This document shows positions 1 to 8,390 of a stretch of DNA of 64,000 nucleotides, piece after piece. The DNA is from Spirosoma aerolatum (GTDB lineage Bacteria; Bacteroidota; Bacteroidia; Cytophagales; Spirosomataceae). The translations under genes and the position numbers were made by a program. The stretch covers positions 7,325,501 through 7,389,500 of the forward strand of contig NZ_CP020104.1 of NCBI RefSeq assembly GCF_002056795.1. Reading direction: 5' to 3'. A model generated the notes under the pieces. That model was not told the DNA's origin. It saw only the letters and a program-made list of their open reading frames with translations, and did not search any database. Each line of letters opens with the position of its first letter. The stretch's first letter is position 1.

Positions 1-902
1 CCCAGATTGTTTGTACGATCGCCTGCGATGATACCCGCAACGTGCGTACCGTGGTCAGGACGGGGACCAGCAATATCATTGTTTCCGTAATCGCGCTGAT
101 TCAGGTCATTCGGGTTATCGCCAACAATTGAGCGTGCATCGAAATCTGGATTATAGTTGTATTCGGCCCGCGACTTTAACTGCTCATTGTATTTTTCAAG
201 CTCTTCCAGTACAACATCGGCATCAGGAGCCCCCTGCTGACGCAACAACCGAAGTACACCCAACACAGGGCGTTTCATGGCCGCATCGCTTAGCGTATCG
301 GCAGCCTTCCGAAGGGTCATTGTGTCGAGCTTCGTTACATGCAGCATTTTTTTGAGGTTATCGACCGCCGACGAGTACTGGCTATAGAATTGGCTGATAC
401 CCTGATACTCCGCTTTATACTTCGTTTGGTTCTTTTCAACTTCCTCCTTCGCCTTCACGTACTGATCATACTCTTTCTGCTCATCAGGTTTCAGGCTTTT
501 CCGGTCTTTGCCTTCATATTTGGGCTTTAACTGGACATATAATCGGGTCACTTCAGCCGTCTCATAGCTGACATTGCGCCCGTCTTTACCACCAATGAAG
601 TTCCAGCCGTGTAGGTCATCTACATAGCCATTTTTGTCATCGTCCTTTCCATTACCGGCAATCTCTTTTGGATTCACCCATAGTATCCGGCGAAGGTCTT
701 CATGCGTTGTATCGATCCCACCATCGATAACAGCCACAACGACAGGCGTAGGTTTACGATCCTTCAGAAGTTCGCGATAGGTACGCTCCACGCTAATTCC
801 GGCCGTATTATCGGTTTTATCTTGCAGATACCACTGCGTTTGCTGCGCCAGGGCTGCCACTGTAAACAGACAAGCCGACGCGCTAATAAGGAGTTTCTTC
901 AT
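1..902 (-). CDS. S8 (subtilisin-like) serine peptidase, 3' end outside window
   Basis: Secreted subtilase; about 300 N-terminal codons are visible and the frame runs off the left edge. It opens with a signal peptide (MKKLLISASACLFTVAALAQ). The catalytic Asp lies in AVIDGGID (about residue 60) and the catalytic His in DHGTHVAG (about residue 287). The Ser motif must lie outside the window. The gap between Asp and His is over 220 residues, far more than in simple subtilisins, and holds a charged, Lys/Glu-rich helical insertion, a layout I associate with Bacteroidota S8 peptidases. It is separated from the gene upstream by a strong hairpin. Family call is secure; substrate unknown. Confidence 0.88.
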   Translation of the reverse strand, partial: MKKLLISASACLFTVAALAQQTQWYLQDKTDNTAGISVERTYRELLKDRKPTPVVVAVIDGGIDTTHEDLRRILWVNPKEIAGNGKDDDKNGYVDDLHGWNFIGGKDGRNVSYETAEVTRLYVQLKPKYEGKDRKSLKPDEQKEYDQYVKAKEEVEKNQTKYKAEYQGISQFYSQYSSAVDNLKKMLHVTKLDTMTLRKAADTLSDAAMKRPVLGVLRLLRQQGAPDADVVLEELEKYNEQLKSRAEYNYNPDFDARSIVGDNPNDLNQRDYGNNDIAGPRPDHGTHVAGIIAGDRTNNL

Positions 903-987
903 GAATTGATAACAAATAATCTTCACAAATTACGAAGAAGTACCCTATAAAAAGGCTTAAAAGTTGTTAAATGATTATTAGGTCGAC

Positions 988-1043
988 AGTATAAATAATG
1001 GCCTTCGGAAAAACAATGTATTCCAAAGGCCATTATTTATACT
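988..1043. terminator. Strong intergenic hairpin
   Basis: An 18-bp perfect stem (988-1005 with 1026-1043) continues inward through one mismatch with four more pairs (1007-1010 with 1021-1024). It sits 15 bases after the stop of the DUF3500 gene and before the S8 peptidase, both on the minus strand, so it most likely ends the DUF3500 transcript. Both flanks are AT-rich. Confidence 0.75.
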
Positions 1044-1057
1044 ATTTATTCAACAGA

Positions 1058-2176
1058 CTACTTATGACTGGTATTCTGATAATGCTCACCCAGTAGGTCT
1101 TCGCCCCAATCGTTGGTCAGGTCCCGAACCACCGTATGGATGTGATTAGCGTTCGTTTGTGTATTGTCGTATTCGATCAGAATGGTTGGGCCATGAATGC
1201 GATAGTACCAACCTTTACCAGCCCCCAGCTCGGGTGTCAGATCACCGGCCCAGGCAAACCGTAGATTATCCAATCCAGCTTTCTCCAGCTTATCCATCTG
1301 CTGCTTGGCCAGCGTAATCCGATAAGCCGCCAGATAGGCCTGCAATAAATCTTTAAACAGTTTTTTCTGCTGGGCATTCATGTCGGCATACGTCAGCCCC
1401 TCCATTTTTTCCAATGATGCTTTCCGCTTGTTGCTAGTCACAATTTCCGGGTAAGCCACTGGGTCGAGGACTGCCTGTTTCCGCTGGTCATCGGAAAGTG
1501 TTTTCAGCAAAGCAAATGCCCGTTCAGTTTCCTGCTTCAGAATCTCTCTGCCTTTCTGAGGCAGCTCCTTCACCCGTGGGTCCGACATGCGTTTATCGGC
1601 CATTTGGGGATCGTATCGCAAAACACCAGGGTTACTACCAAAAAAGGTTGGCGTGTAGGCTAAAGCCTTCCCATCAGCACTCGAAAAATTCAACGACAGG
1701 TGATGCCCTTCGATACGCCAACCCCAGGGGTCTTTGCTGGAAGGATCGCCGAACACAGTAAACGAGTAATTTTCCGGATCGCGATAGGTATCATTGGGCG
1801 GTCGATTATCGATAACGCGGAGAACATTTTCCATGTCTATAATGGACGTCACTTTCTCATAGCCCTGCACACTCAACCCTGTTTTGAGCAAATCCATAGC
1901 CGCCTTTCGCTGTTCGGCCGTCATTTCTTTCAGCGGCAATCCCTTTCGGGTTCTGGGCACAAAATGCCAGTTAAATCGCTCTTCATCACCAAAAGTAAAG
2001 GTAGCTTTTTGCTTCTGCTCGGGCGTGAGCGTTGCCAGAAACGTTCTGGCAGCATTTGTCATCTCGTCTTTTGTTCGTTGTTGCACAGGCAGTGTGCTGG
2101 GCGAGGGAGCAACCTGGCCCGATACGCGCAGATGCCCGACCAATAGGCAGCCAACGAGAAAAAATACATGTTTCAT
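1058..2176 (-). CDS. DUF3500 family secreted protein
   Basis: 372 residues with an N-terminal signal peptide ending near SGQVAPS. The body matches the DUF3500 family as I know it: a helical N-terminal part with LTPEQKQKATF and F-x-D-E-E-R-F-N-W-H-F, a Gly/Trp-containing centre (WGWRIEGHHLSLNF) and a C-terminal WAGDLTPELGAGKGWYYRIHGP-type segment followed by an HTVVRDLTNDWGEDLL ending. The biochemical role of the family is not known to me. It is a single-gene unit on the minus strand, ending in a strong hairpin. Start is the ATG at 2176, directly before a Lys-His and hydrophobic run as expected of a signal peptide. Confidence 0.8.
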   Translation of the reverse strand: MKHVFFLVGCLLVGHLRVSGQVAPSPSTLPVQQRTKDEMTNAARTFLATLTPEQKQKATFTFGDEERFNWHFVPRTRKGLPLKEMTAEQRKAAMDLLKTGLSVQGYEKVTSIIDMENVLRVIDNRPPNDTYRDPENYSFTVFGDPSSKDPWGWRIEGHHLSLNFSSADGKALAYTPTFFGSNPGVLRYDPQMADKRMSDPRVKELPQKGREILKQETERAFALLKTLSDDQRKQAVLDPVAYPEIVTSNKRKASLEKMEGLTYADMNAQQKKLFKDLLQAYLAAYRITLAKQQMDKLEKAGLDNLRFAWAGDLTPELGAGKGWYYRIHGPTILIEYDNTQTNANHIHTVVRDLTNDWGEDLLGEHYQNTSHK

Positions 2177-2352
2177 AGGAGAAGGGCATTTATCGAATAG
2201 ATTGTAAAGGGGGTTTAAGATCGCATTTACCTATTGGCTGTTGCCGGAAGTTTAACTGTTCTGTTAAAGTCGTTTAATTATATCCCATTGTTTTCCAACA
2301 ACCTGGGTATTTTGCTTGTTAAACGCATAACTCACTGTTACAAAATACGATC

Positions 2353-3450
2353 ATGTCCACCCGGCCTCCGAACAACAGTACGGGTCCATTCGACCACCTG
2401 TCTTTACGCTATTTGCGGCAGGCACTTGATATACCGCATCCAAGCGACGAGCCTTTTGTGTTCAATCCGCTCGAATATCGGATTATTCGACGTGCAAAAC
2501 TCACAACCTTAACCATGGCAGCGCTGCTAGGGTTGTTTGGTGGCTTATTGTTGCATTTGCCCCAATACACTTGGCCTGATCTATTCAGCAATACACCGAT
2601 TGGGCTGTTTGGGAATGCCTATGAATTACCGCTGATTACGACACTATACACGCTGCTACTGGTATATCTGGAAATTAATCTATTGCTGGCAATAAATGGC
2701 TGGGGAACCAAGACCATCATGGAAGTCTGTCAGTTTCCCCGTGCGCATGATGCGCAATACGAACGTCATTTGCAGGCACTGGCCACAGCCGCTGTCAACA
2801 AATCGCAACCGGGTTTTCTACGCTTCGGTATTGACCCTTATCTGACCATGCCCCGTTGGGGATTAACCCTTTTCTTCTTACTAAATATAATCAAAGCGTC
2901 TCTAACAGCTCTGATCGTACGGTTTATTGCCCAGCCTTTTATTGGACAACCGGCTTCGGATCTGATTGGGGTGCCAGTTTACGCCCTATGGAATGTCTGG
3001 TCATCCCGACAGGTATTACACGAAGCTCAGGTACGTGTGATGGCCCCTATTACCATCCGCGAATTCGTACACGAGCTGTATGAAGAGTGGGGTAAAAATG
3101 ATCAGTTTCGTCCACTGATTATGGATGCGCTTCAATACCTTTCCATTCTAGACCGCCCTTACAACTATGCCCATTTTCTGCTCACTGAAACATTGAAAGA
3201 CCGATTTGAGCTTCAGGCTGGGACAGCCATTGCCGGTACATTTACTGAACAGGCTCCTAAAACGCCCATCGCAGTACGCCGTAGTCTGGAGCGGCTCATG
3301 GTGTTTGGAGCGTTAATTGATGGAAGGCTATCACGACTTGAAAAAGGGCGTCTTCATCAGCTTCGACAACTTGGCTTTATGACCTATTCTGTCAAAGAAG
3401 TCCGGCAAATGAGTGTGGATTATAATCAGGGCCGTGGTTTGTGGGTTTAG
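2353..3450 (+). CDS. Conserved hypothetical membrane protein
   Basis: 365 residues, not recognised with confidence. Visible: a polar N-terminus of about 55 residues, then four hydrophobic segments at roughly 57-75, 92-112, 170-190 and 195-215, and a soluble C-terminal half of about 140 residues with helical, charged sequence (KDRFELQAGTAIAG, RRSLERLMVFGALIDGRLSRLEKGRLHQLRQLGF). The last part could be a TerB-like or armadillo-like helical region, but this is a guess. It converges on gldE, in the place where gldD is often found in related genomes, but it does not resemble GldD. Start at ATG 2353 is the first Met in frame. Confidence 0.7.
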   Translation: MSTRPPNNSTGPFDHLSLRYLRQALDIPHPSDEPFVFNPLEYRIIRRAKLTTLTMAALLGLFGGLLLHLPQYTWPDLFSNTPIGLFGNAYELPLITTLYTLLLVYLEINLLLAINGWGTKTIMEVCQFPRAHDAQYERHLQALATAAVNKSQPGFLRFGIDPYLTMPRWGLTLFFLLNIIKASLTALIVRFIAQPFIGQPASDLIGVPVYALWNVWSSRQVLHEAQVRVMAPITIREFVHELYEEWGKNDQFRPLIMDALQYLSILDRPYNYAHFLLTETLKDRFELQAGTAIAGTFTEQAPKTPIAVRRSLERLMVFGALIDGRLSRLEKGRLHQLRQLGFMTYSVKEVRQMSVDYNQGRGLWV

Positions 3451-3501
3451 TTACTTTACGATTGACAAAGGCCATTCCTCCTATTCATAAACCTATGGCC
3501 A

Positions 3502-4842
3502 TTATTCCTGAGCAACCACATTATTTTTTCGTACACGAACCTCATTAATCCGTTTATCATCAGCCGAAAGCACCTGGAATACAAATCCATCGTATCTGGT
3601 CTCATCACCTGCTTTTGGTAATCGATGAAACAGTTCGAGTAATAACCCTCCCAGCGATTCACTATCCCCTTGTACGTCTTCAAACGTAGTGGCATCCACA
3701 TTCAGGATTCGGCATACATCGGTCAAAGGCATTTTTCCTTCGAATACAACTGTCTGCGGATCTTCGCGCCGGTAGCCTACGGGCGTTTCCTCATCGAACT
3801 CGTCATTAATGTCGCCAAAGATTTCTTCGATAATATCTTCGAGGGTAACTAAGCCACGAGTGCCGCCGTACTCATCGACGACAATGGCAATATGAACCCG
3901 ACGCTTCTGGAAGTCCTGGAGTAAATCATCTACTTTTTTATTTTCGGGAATGAAATAGGCCGGACGTAATAAGGATTGCCATCGGAAGTCGTCCGATTCA
4001 TGAATGTGCGGTAGCAAATCCTTGATATAGAGAATTCCTTCTATTTCATCCAGCGACTCACCATAAACGGGCACTCTGGAGTAACCAGATGCGTTGATTT
4101 GCGCCATCAGTTCACTGAATAGCAATTGGTCCTTTACAGCCGAAATATCGAGCCGGGTTCGCATCACCTGCCGGGCTGTCAGATTGCTGAAGTTGACAAT
4201 CCCTTTAAGGATTTCTTTTTCTTCGACGGTTGCATTGACCCCGGTCAGTTCAACCGCCTGGCTCAGTTCTTCGACAGATAGTTTGTACCCGCGTCGCTGA
4301 ATCCGTTTGTCGACCTGATTGCTCAGATTGACCAGCATCATAGCCAATGGCCGAAAAACCATCAGGCCAATCTGCGCTAAAGCAGCCGTCTGGCGAGCCA
4401 CACTTAAGTTGTTTTGACTGGCATACACTTTTGGAACGATCTCCCCAAATAAGACAATAGCAACAGTTGTAGTCAGGGCTACTCCAATCAATATCCAATC
4501 GGCATTAGCTACCCCCTGTAAAAACTCCCATGTCAGGTAGGTAACAATAACGACAATGGCAATATTGAGTAGGTTATTAAAAATGACCAGCGAAGCCAGC
4601 AAACGCTTAGGACGTTCCAAAAGCTGGGCAATTCGTTGATCTGGCCCTTTAGCGCTCTCCCGGCACTGAGCACGGTCATCGGGCGATAGCGAGAAGAAGG
4701 CGGCTTCGGACGCTGATACCAGACCGGCCAGCGTGAGCAGCAGTAAAATTAAAGCCGTGTAAGGGGCGTATAAATCAAAATAGGTGCTCCAGCCATCTAC
4801 GGCTGGGAGCACCTGTCGAGGAAGTGGGTCACCAGGATCCAT
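3502..4842 (-). CDS. gldE: Gliding motility-associated protein GldE (CNNM/CBS/CorC_HlyC)
   Basis: 446-residue inner-membrane protein of the CNNM transporter/hemolysin-like family. An N-terminal membrane region (about 25-190) carries the CNNM signature (SASEAAFFSL, LFGEIVPKVYA). Two CBS domains follow (about 225-345; MRTRLDISAVKD, VDEYGGTRGLVTLEDIIEEIFGD), then a CorC_HlyC domain with SLGGLLLELFHRLP. Length and neighbours (ssb, mutY upstream on the same strand) fit GldE, a protein linked to gliding and type IX secretion in Flavobacterium together with the lipoprotein GldD. No gldD follows here. A general cation-transport role cannot be excluded from sequence alone. Confidence 0.85.
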   Translation of the reverse strand: MDPGDPLPRQVLPAVDGWSTYFDLYAPYTALILLLLTLAGLVSASEAAFFSLSPDDRAQCRESAKGPDQRIAQLLERPKRLLASLVIFNNLLNIAIVVIVTYLTWEFLQGVANADWILIGVALTTTVAIVLFGEIVPKVYASQNNLSVARQTAALAQIGLMVFRPLAMMLVNLSNQVDKRIQRRGYKLSVEELSQAVELTGVNATVEEKEILKGIVNFSNLTARQVMRTRLDISAVKDQLLFSELMAQINASGYSRVPVYGESLDEIEGILYIKDLLPHIHESDDFRWQSLLRPAYFIPENKKVDDLLQDFQKRRVHIAIVVDEYGGTRGLVTLEDIIEEIFGDINDEFDEETPVGYRREDPQTVVFEGKMPLTDVCRILNVDATTFEDVQGDSESLGGLLLELFHRLPKAGDETRYDGFVFQVLSADDKRINEVRVRKNNVVAQE

Positions 4843-4884
4843 GTATATCAGTTCTCGTTCAACAATAGAGCGGCTATATGGTGG

Positions 4885-5409
4885 TTAGAAAGGAAGGTCA
4901 TCATCACCACTGTTGCTCTCAAAAGGCACAGGCTCCGGCTCTCGTCGGCGTTCAGGTGTTCCGGCGGGTTGCTGACGGGGCGCTGGCGCAGCCTGCGGAC
5001 GAGGGGCACTCGCGGGCTGAGCAGGTGCAACCTGTTGGCGGGGCGCTTCATAAGGCACCTCGTCCGAACGATCACTGTTGGGGCTACCCAGCAACTGCAT
5101 GGTATTGGCCCGAACACGCAGCGATGTCCGCTCTTTTCCTTCTTTATCCGTCCAGGTTTCTGTCCGCAGCCGCCCTTCTACATAAACCGAATTTCCTTTC
5201 TTTAAGTATTTTTCAGCCACTTTGGCCTGTTCATTCCATAATTCAATCCGAAACCACTCTGTCTGCTCTACTTTTTCTCCATTTCGGTTGGTAAATTTCT
5301 CGGTAGTGGCGACATTGAAGGTAGCTACCACGGCTCCGCCATCCAGGTATCGCACTTCAGGATCGGCACCCAGGTTACCGATTATTATCATCTTATTAAG
5401 ACTTGCCAT
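4885..5409 (-). CDS. ssb: Single-stranded DNA-binding protein
   Basis: 174 residues. OB-fold domain at 1-110 (NKMIIIGNLGADPEVRY, EQTEWFRIELWNEQAKVAEKYLKKG, YVEGRLRTETW). A Pro/Gln/Ala-rich disordered linker follows, then the acidic tip DDDLPF that recruits partner proteins such as RecQ, primase and PriA. Coats single-stranded DNA during replication and repair. Lies between mutY and gldE on the minus strand, 42 bases before gldE, so the three are probably co-transcribed. Start ATG at 5409 fits the usual M-A-S-L-N-K opening. Confidence 0.96.
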   Translation of the reverse strand: MASLNKMIIIGNLGADPEVRYLDGGAVVATFNVATTEKFTNRNGEKVEQTEWFRIELWNEQAKVAEKYLKKGNSVYVEGRLRTETWTDKEGKERTSLRVRANTMQLLGSPNSDRSDEVPYEAPRQQVAPAQPASAPRPQAAPAPRQQPAGTPERRREPEPVPFESNSGDDDLPF

Positions 5410-5484
5410 GCTGTTTGTATTGTTGGTGTTACGAATTAACTTATGTGGCGTTTAAGAAGAATAAAGATACCAAATTATACCGAC

Positions 5485-6603
5485 TTATCCAAACAGATCT
5501 TTCAAATAGTTTGTAACCAATACCGGCTTTGGTAGTTGACTTATAGCTTCTTCACTAAACCAATGTAAATCATTGGGCAAAAGGGAAATAGCGTCATCTG
5601 GTAACTCAATCAGGTAAAATTGGGCACGTATTCGCTGATGAGATAACAATTGCATAGCCTCGACCGGCGGAGTAACCAAAATCTCTTTCATTACTGCGTC
5701 AAGGATTGGTTCAGGTAACGATAATTGCGGCCAGAAAGATTCCTGATTATCCCCTAAAATACGTTGAGAAACCAATTCGCTGGTTTCCAATAGGTAGAAA
5801 TCGTAGAGATTCTGCCAAATATCACGGGTTGTCCGCTCCCGCATGGCAAACTTTCCTTGGTGACGGAAAACCAGATACGAAAAGAAGCGTTCCCGCACAG
5901 GCGCTTTCTTTGCTTTTACGGGCAGTAGATGCTGACGACCTGTCTGGTAGGCCACACAGACTTGCTGGAGTGGACAAAGTAGGCAATCGGGGGCTACGGG
6001 TGTGCAGTGAATAGCCCCAAACTCCATAATGGCCTGATTATAAGTAGCTGGATCAGTAGCCGACTGGATCAGCCGACTAGCTAGAGCGGCAAATGTTTTT
6101 TTTGCTGTCGTTGTTGTAATCTCATCTGTTATGCCAAATACACGAGCCAGTACCCGGTACACATTCCCATCTACAACCGGCACCCGCTCGCCAAAGGCAA
6201 ATGAAGCCACAGCAGCCGCTGTATAGGCTCCTATACCCTTCATTTTCAGTAGTTCATGGTAAGTAGAAGGAAACTTTCCCTCCAATTGAAGAGTTACATA
6301 ACGAGCAGTCTGATGCAAGTTGCGGGCACGGGAATAATACCCCAGTCCCTGCCATAACCGAAGCAGTTCACGCTCGTCGGCCCGAGCCATATCAGCTATC
6401 GTCGGATAGGCTTTCACAAAGCGTTCGTAGTAGGGTTTTCCCTGCGCTACACGGGTTTGCTGAAGGATTATTTCCGATAGCCAGATACGATACGGATCTC
6501 GCGTGTGCCGCCATGGCAGGTCGCGTTTATGAACCTCATACCACCTCTCCAATACAGGCGCGAAGGTGACTTCGGTTTTGTTAATGTCTGATTGCCAATC
6601 CAA
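5485..6603 (-). CDS. mutY: A/G-specific adenine glycosylase
   Basis: 372 residues. Removes adenine mispaired with 8-oxoguanine. Endonuclease III-like domain first, with catalytic Glu44 in LSEIILQQTRV. The helix-hairpin-helix is LLKMKGIGAYTAAAVASFAFG, followed by the catalytic Asp in VPVVDGNVYRVLARVFG. The [4Fe-4S] cluster ligands are in C-x6-C-x2-C-x5-C spacing (CTPVAPDCLLCPLQQVC). A NUDIX-like C-terminal domain for 8-oxoG recognition covers about 230-360. It is divergent from the HU gene and heads the mutY-ssb-gldE run. Confidence 0.96.
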   Translation of the reverse strand: MDWQSDINKTEVTFAPVLERWYEVHKRDLPWRHTRDPYRIWLSEIILQQTRVAQGKPYYERFVKAYPTIADMARADERELLRLWQGLGYYSRARNLHQTARYVTLQLEGKFPSTYHELLKMKGIGAYTAAAVASFAFGERVPVVDGNVYRVLARVFGITDEITTTTAKKTFAALASRLIQSATDPATYNQAIMEFGAIHCTPVAPDCLLCPLQQVCVAYQTGRQHLLPVKAKKAPVRERFFSYLVFRHQGKFAMRERTTRDIWQNLYDFYLLETSELVSQRILGDNQESFWPQLSLPEPILDAVMKEILVTPPVEAMQLLSHQRIRAQFYLIELPDDAISLLPNDLHWFSEEAISQLPKPVLVTNYLKDLFG

Positions 6604-6652
6604 AATAAAACAGAAAAATAGAACGTTAGGAGGAAAAATGGAAGGCCAGACT

Positions 6653-6682
6653 TTTTAAATTTATAGGAAAGCCCTACCTTTG
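6653..6682 (+). promoter_or_regulatory. Promoter of the HU gene
   Basis: A perfect Bacteroidota -7 box TACCTTTG (6675-6682) lies 18 bases after a T-rich -33 element (TTTT, 6653-6656). The start codon at 6744 lies about 55 bases beyond the expected transcription start. Confidence 0.6.
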
Positions 6683-6743
6683 TGCTCCCATTTTTGAGAC
6701 CCGAATTTTCAACAACACAGAAAACGTTAAAGTTTAAGAAGTC

Positions 6744-7046
6744 GTGACGAAAGCAGATGTAATTGCCGAGATCGCCGATAAGACTGGCATTGATAAGGCA
6801 GAAGTAACAAACACATTGGAAACCTTCTTTTCAGTAGTTAAGGACTCATTGGCCGAGGGAGAGAACATTTATGTGAGAGGGTTCGGCAGCTTTATCAATA
6901 AGAAGCGCGCTAAGAAGGTAGCCCGGAATATCTCGAAAAATACCGCTATGGTAATTGATGAGCACTTCATTCCGAGCTTCAAACCCGCCAAGGTTTTTGT
7001 TGAACAAGTAAAAACCAGCGAAAAAGCAAAAGTAACCGCTGAGTGA
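6744..7046 (+). CDS. HU/IHF family DNA-binding protein
   Basis: 100 residues starting at GTG 6744 (VTKADVIAEIADKTG). Classic HU fold: helical dimer core at 1-45, then the FVRGFGSF-like turn (YVRGFGSFINKKRAKKVARN) and the beta-arm region ending in PSFKPAKVFVEQV. Bends and packages the nucleoid. It is the first of the plus-strand group HU, TPR protein, bS22-like, rng, and has its own promoter. No ATG gives a complete HU N-terminus, so the GTG start is well supported. Confidence 0.93.
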   Translation: MTKADVIAEIADKTGIDKAEVTNTLETFFSVVKDSLAEGENIYVRGFGSFINKKRAKKVARNISKNTAMVIDEHFIPSFKPAKVFVEQVKTSEKAKVTAE

Positions 7047-7113
7047 TCAACGTAGCTTCGACGGCAGAAGGGCTGGAAAATCCAGTCCAGGCATTTGCCC
7101 GTGACGACCATCC

Positions 7114-7968
7114 ATGATGAATAAATCCGTGCTGCTTGTTATCGTATTGGCTTCGGCCCTCACGGTAGGATTATACTCCTTACCGAAAGTAGTCGTACGA
7201 AATGATAACAAGCAGCTTGGTGGTCGTGCCATGCAAGCACCTGCTACCAATCCATCGAAGACTGAATCACCCACAGCATCCGGCAATGGTGCATCTGTAC
7301 ATGAAAAACCATTATCGACCGAGCAGCAAAAACAGCTGACTGCACTGGAAACAGAGTTTACTAAAGCAAACTCTGGGCAGAAAGAAGCCATTGGCGAAAA
7401 ATTGATTACTCTTTTGCACGAAATTACCCGCTACGATAGTGCGGCCTATTATGCTGAAGAACTAGTTAAATCGGTTCCCAGTGAGCGCAATCTGCTACGA
7501 GCTGGTGATGCTTTTTTTGAAGCCTACAGCTTTGCTGTTGACGAAAAGAAAACGGCACTTCTGGGGCAGAAAACCCGTGATTACTACGGGCAGGCACTCG
7601 CCAAGAACCCAAATTTACTGTCGGCAAAAGCCAATATGGCTATGACTTATGTCAATACCGACACGCCCATGCAGGGAATTATGCTGCTGCGGGAAGTTAT
7701 CAAACAGGATCCAACGAATGAACTGGCTCTGTTTAATTTAGGTTTACTGGCCATGCGGTCAAATCAGTATGAGCGGGCCATTGAACGGTTCCGGCAAATT
7801 CTGGTTACAAACCCTGCCAGCCGGAAAGCGCAGTTTTATTTGGGCGTAAGTTTAGCCGAAGCGGGTCAGAAGGCCGAAGCCAGACAAGTACTGGCTCAAG
7901 TGAAGAAGCAGGAGAAAGACCCGCAGATTCTGGCAGCTGTTCAGGAATATGAGGAACGGCTAAAATAA
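7114..7968 (+). CDS. Membrane-anchored TPR protein
   Basis: 284 residues. One N-terminal hydrophobic segment (about 4-22) acts as a signal anchor, then a Ser/Thr/Pro-rich stretch to about residue 70. The rest is helical with tetratricopeptide repeats, clearest at about 155-260 (AKANMAMTYVNTDTPMQGIMLLREV, ALFNLGLLAMRSNQYERAIERFRQIL, AQFYLGVSLAEAGQKAEARQ). A scaffold role is implied by the fold; the partner is unknown. Lies 67 bases after HU and may be co-transcribed. Two adjacent ATG codons at 7114 and 7117 are both possible starts. Confidence 0.85.
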   Translation: MMNKSVLLVIVLASALTVGLYSLPKVVVRNDNKQLGGRAMQAPATNPSKTESPTASGNGASVHEKPLSTEQQKQLTALETEFTKANSGQKEAIGEKLITLLHEITRYDSAAYYAEELVKSVPSERNLLRAGDAFFEAYSFAVDEKKTALLGQKTRDYYGQALAKNPNLLSAKANMAMTYVNTDTPMQGIMLLREVIKQDPTNELALFNLGLLAMRSNQYERAIERFRQILVTNPASRKAQFYLGVSLAEAGQKAEARQVLAQVKKQEKDPQILAAVQEYEERLK

Positions 7969-7970
7969 AG

Positions 7971-8053
7971 AATGTACAATGAATACTGTACAATGGATCG
8001 AGGATAACCCCGATCAGCTCATTCTATATTATTCATTTTTCATTATACATTGA
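7971..8053. repeat. Inverted pair of degenerate tandem-word arms (AATGTACAATGAATA type)
   Basis: Left arm about 7971-7996 and right arm about 8020-8053 are imperfect reverse complements built from words such as AATGTACAATGAATA and AATGAAAAATGAATAATA. A small GATCG-A-GG/CC-C-CGATC hairpin lies in the middle. Starts right after the TPR stop codon. Same build as the elements at 8210, 28015, 33564, 44227, 46536, 49523, 51773 and 56519; the words resemble those of the 56519 element. Confidence 0.6.
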
Positions 8054-8119
8054 TTTTAAGGGCTAAACCGAGTGGTCTGGCCGACACGAATTTTCAACCA
8101 TTAAAAACTTTTATCGATT

Positions 8120-8209
8120 ATGCCTTGCGGTAAGAAACGGAAACGGCACAAGATTGCTACTCACAAACGGAAGAAACGGCTTAGAAAGAATCGGCATAAG
8201 AAAAAATAG
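8120..8209 (+). CDS. 29-residue COX24/AURKAIP1-domain small ribosomal protein (bS22-like)
   Basis: A complete 29-codon gene, ATG at 8120 and TAG at 8207. The product is almost all Lys, Arg and His (opens MPCGKKRKRHK, ends RKNRHKKK). This is the signature of the tiny Bacteroidota proteins annotated as AURKAIP1/COX24 domain proteins, related to mycobacterial bS22 and mitochondrial mS38, which sit in the small ribosomal subunit. Expected to bind 16S rRNA near the decoding region. Flanked by repeats on both sides and followed by a terminator. Below the usual size limit of gene callers, so easy to miss. Confidence 0.82.
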   Translation: MPCGKKRKRHKIATHKRKKRLRKNRHKKK

Positions 8210-8296
8210 GTTACGGTTTACGGTTTACGGTTTACGGTTGGTTGACGCTATAACTTATAGCCACATAGCCAACCATAAACCGTAAACCGTAAACGT
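8210..8296. repeat. Inverted pair of GGTTTAC heptamer arrays
   Basis: Left arm (8210-8243) holds about four head-to-tail copies of the 7-mer GGTTTAC, ending GGTTGGTT. Right arm (8269-8296) holds the reverse complement, AACCATAAACC then GTAAACC copies. The two can fold into a long stem with a loop of about 25 bases. Starts one base after the bS22-like stop codon. The most regular of the inverted tandem-word elements in this window. Confidence 0.75.
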
Positions 8297-8308
8297 AATG
8301 CTCATTTT

Positions 8309-8358
8309 ATAGAAGCCTCGGCCGGTCTGTAAAGCCCGAACGTGGCTTCTATTTTTTT
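8309..8358 (+). terminator. Rho-independent terminator after bS22-like gene
   Basis: ATAGAAGCC (8309-8317) pairs with GGCTTCTAT (8344-8352) and is followed by a run of Ts to 8358. Lies 33 bases before rng, so it should separate the bS22-like transcript from rng or attenuate readthrough. Confidence 0.65.
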
Positions 8359-8390
8359 ACTCAGCCATTTTCTAACCGTTTATTCATCTT

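Noticed and set aside
3456-3501. Terminator between the 2353 gene and gldE
   Set aside because: Only a 6-bp GGCCAT/ATGGCC stem with a long loop; too weak to list.
8210-8296. CRISPR-like array
   Set aside because: Units are 7 bp with no spacers, and the second half is inverted; no cas gene is near.
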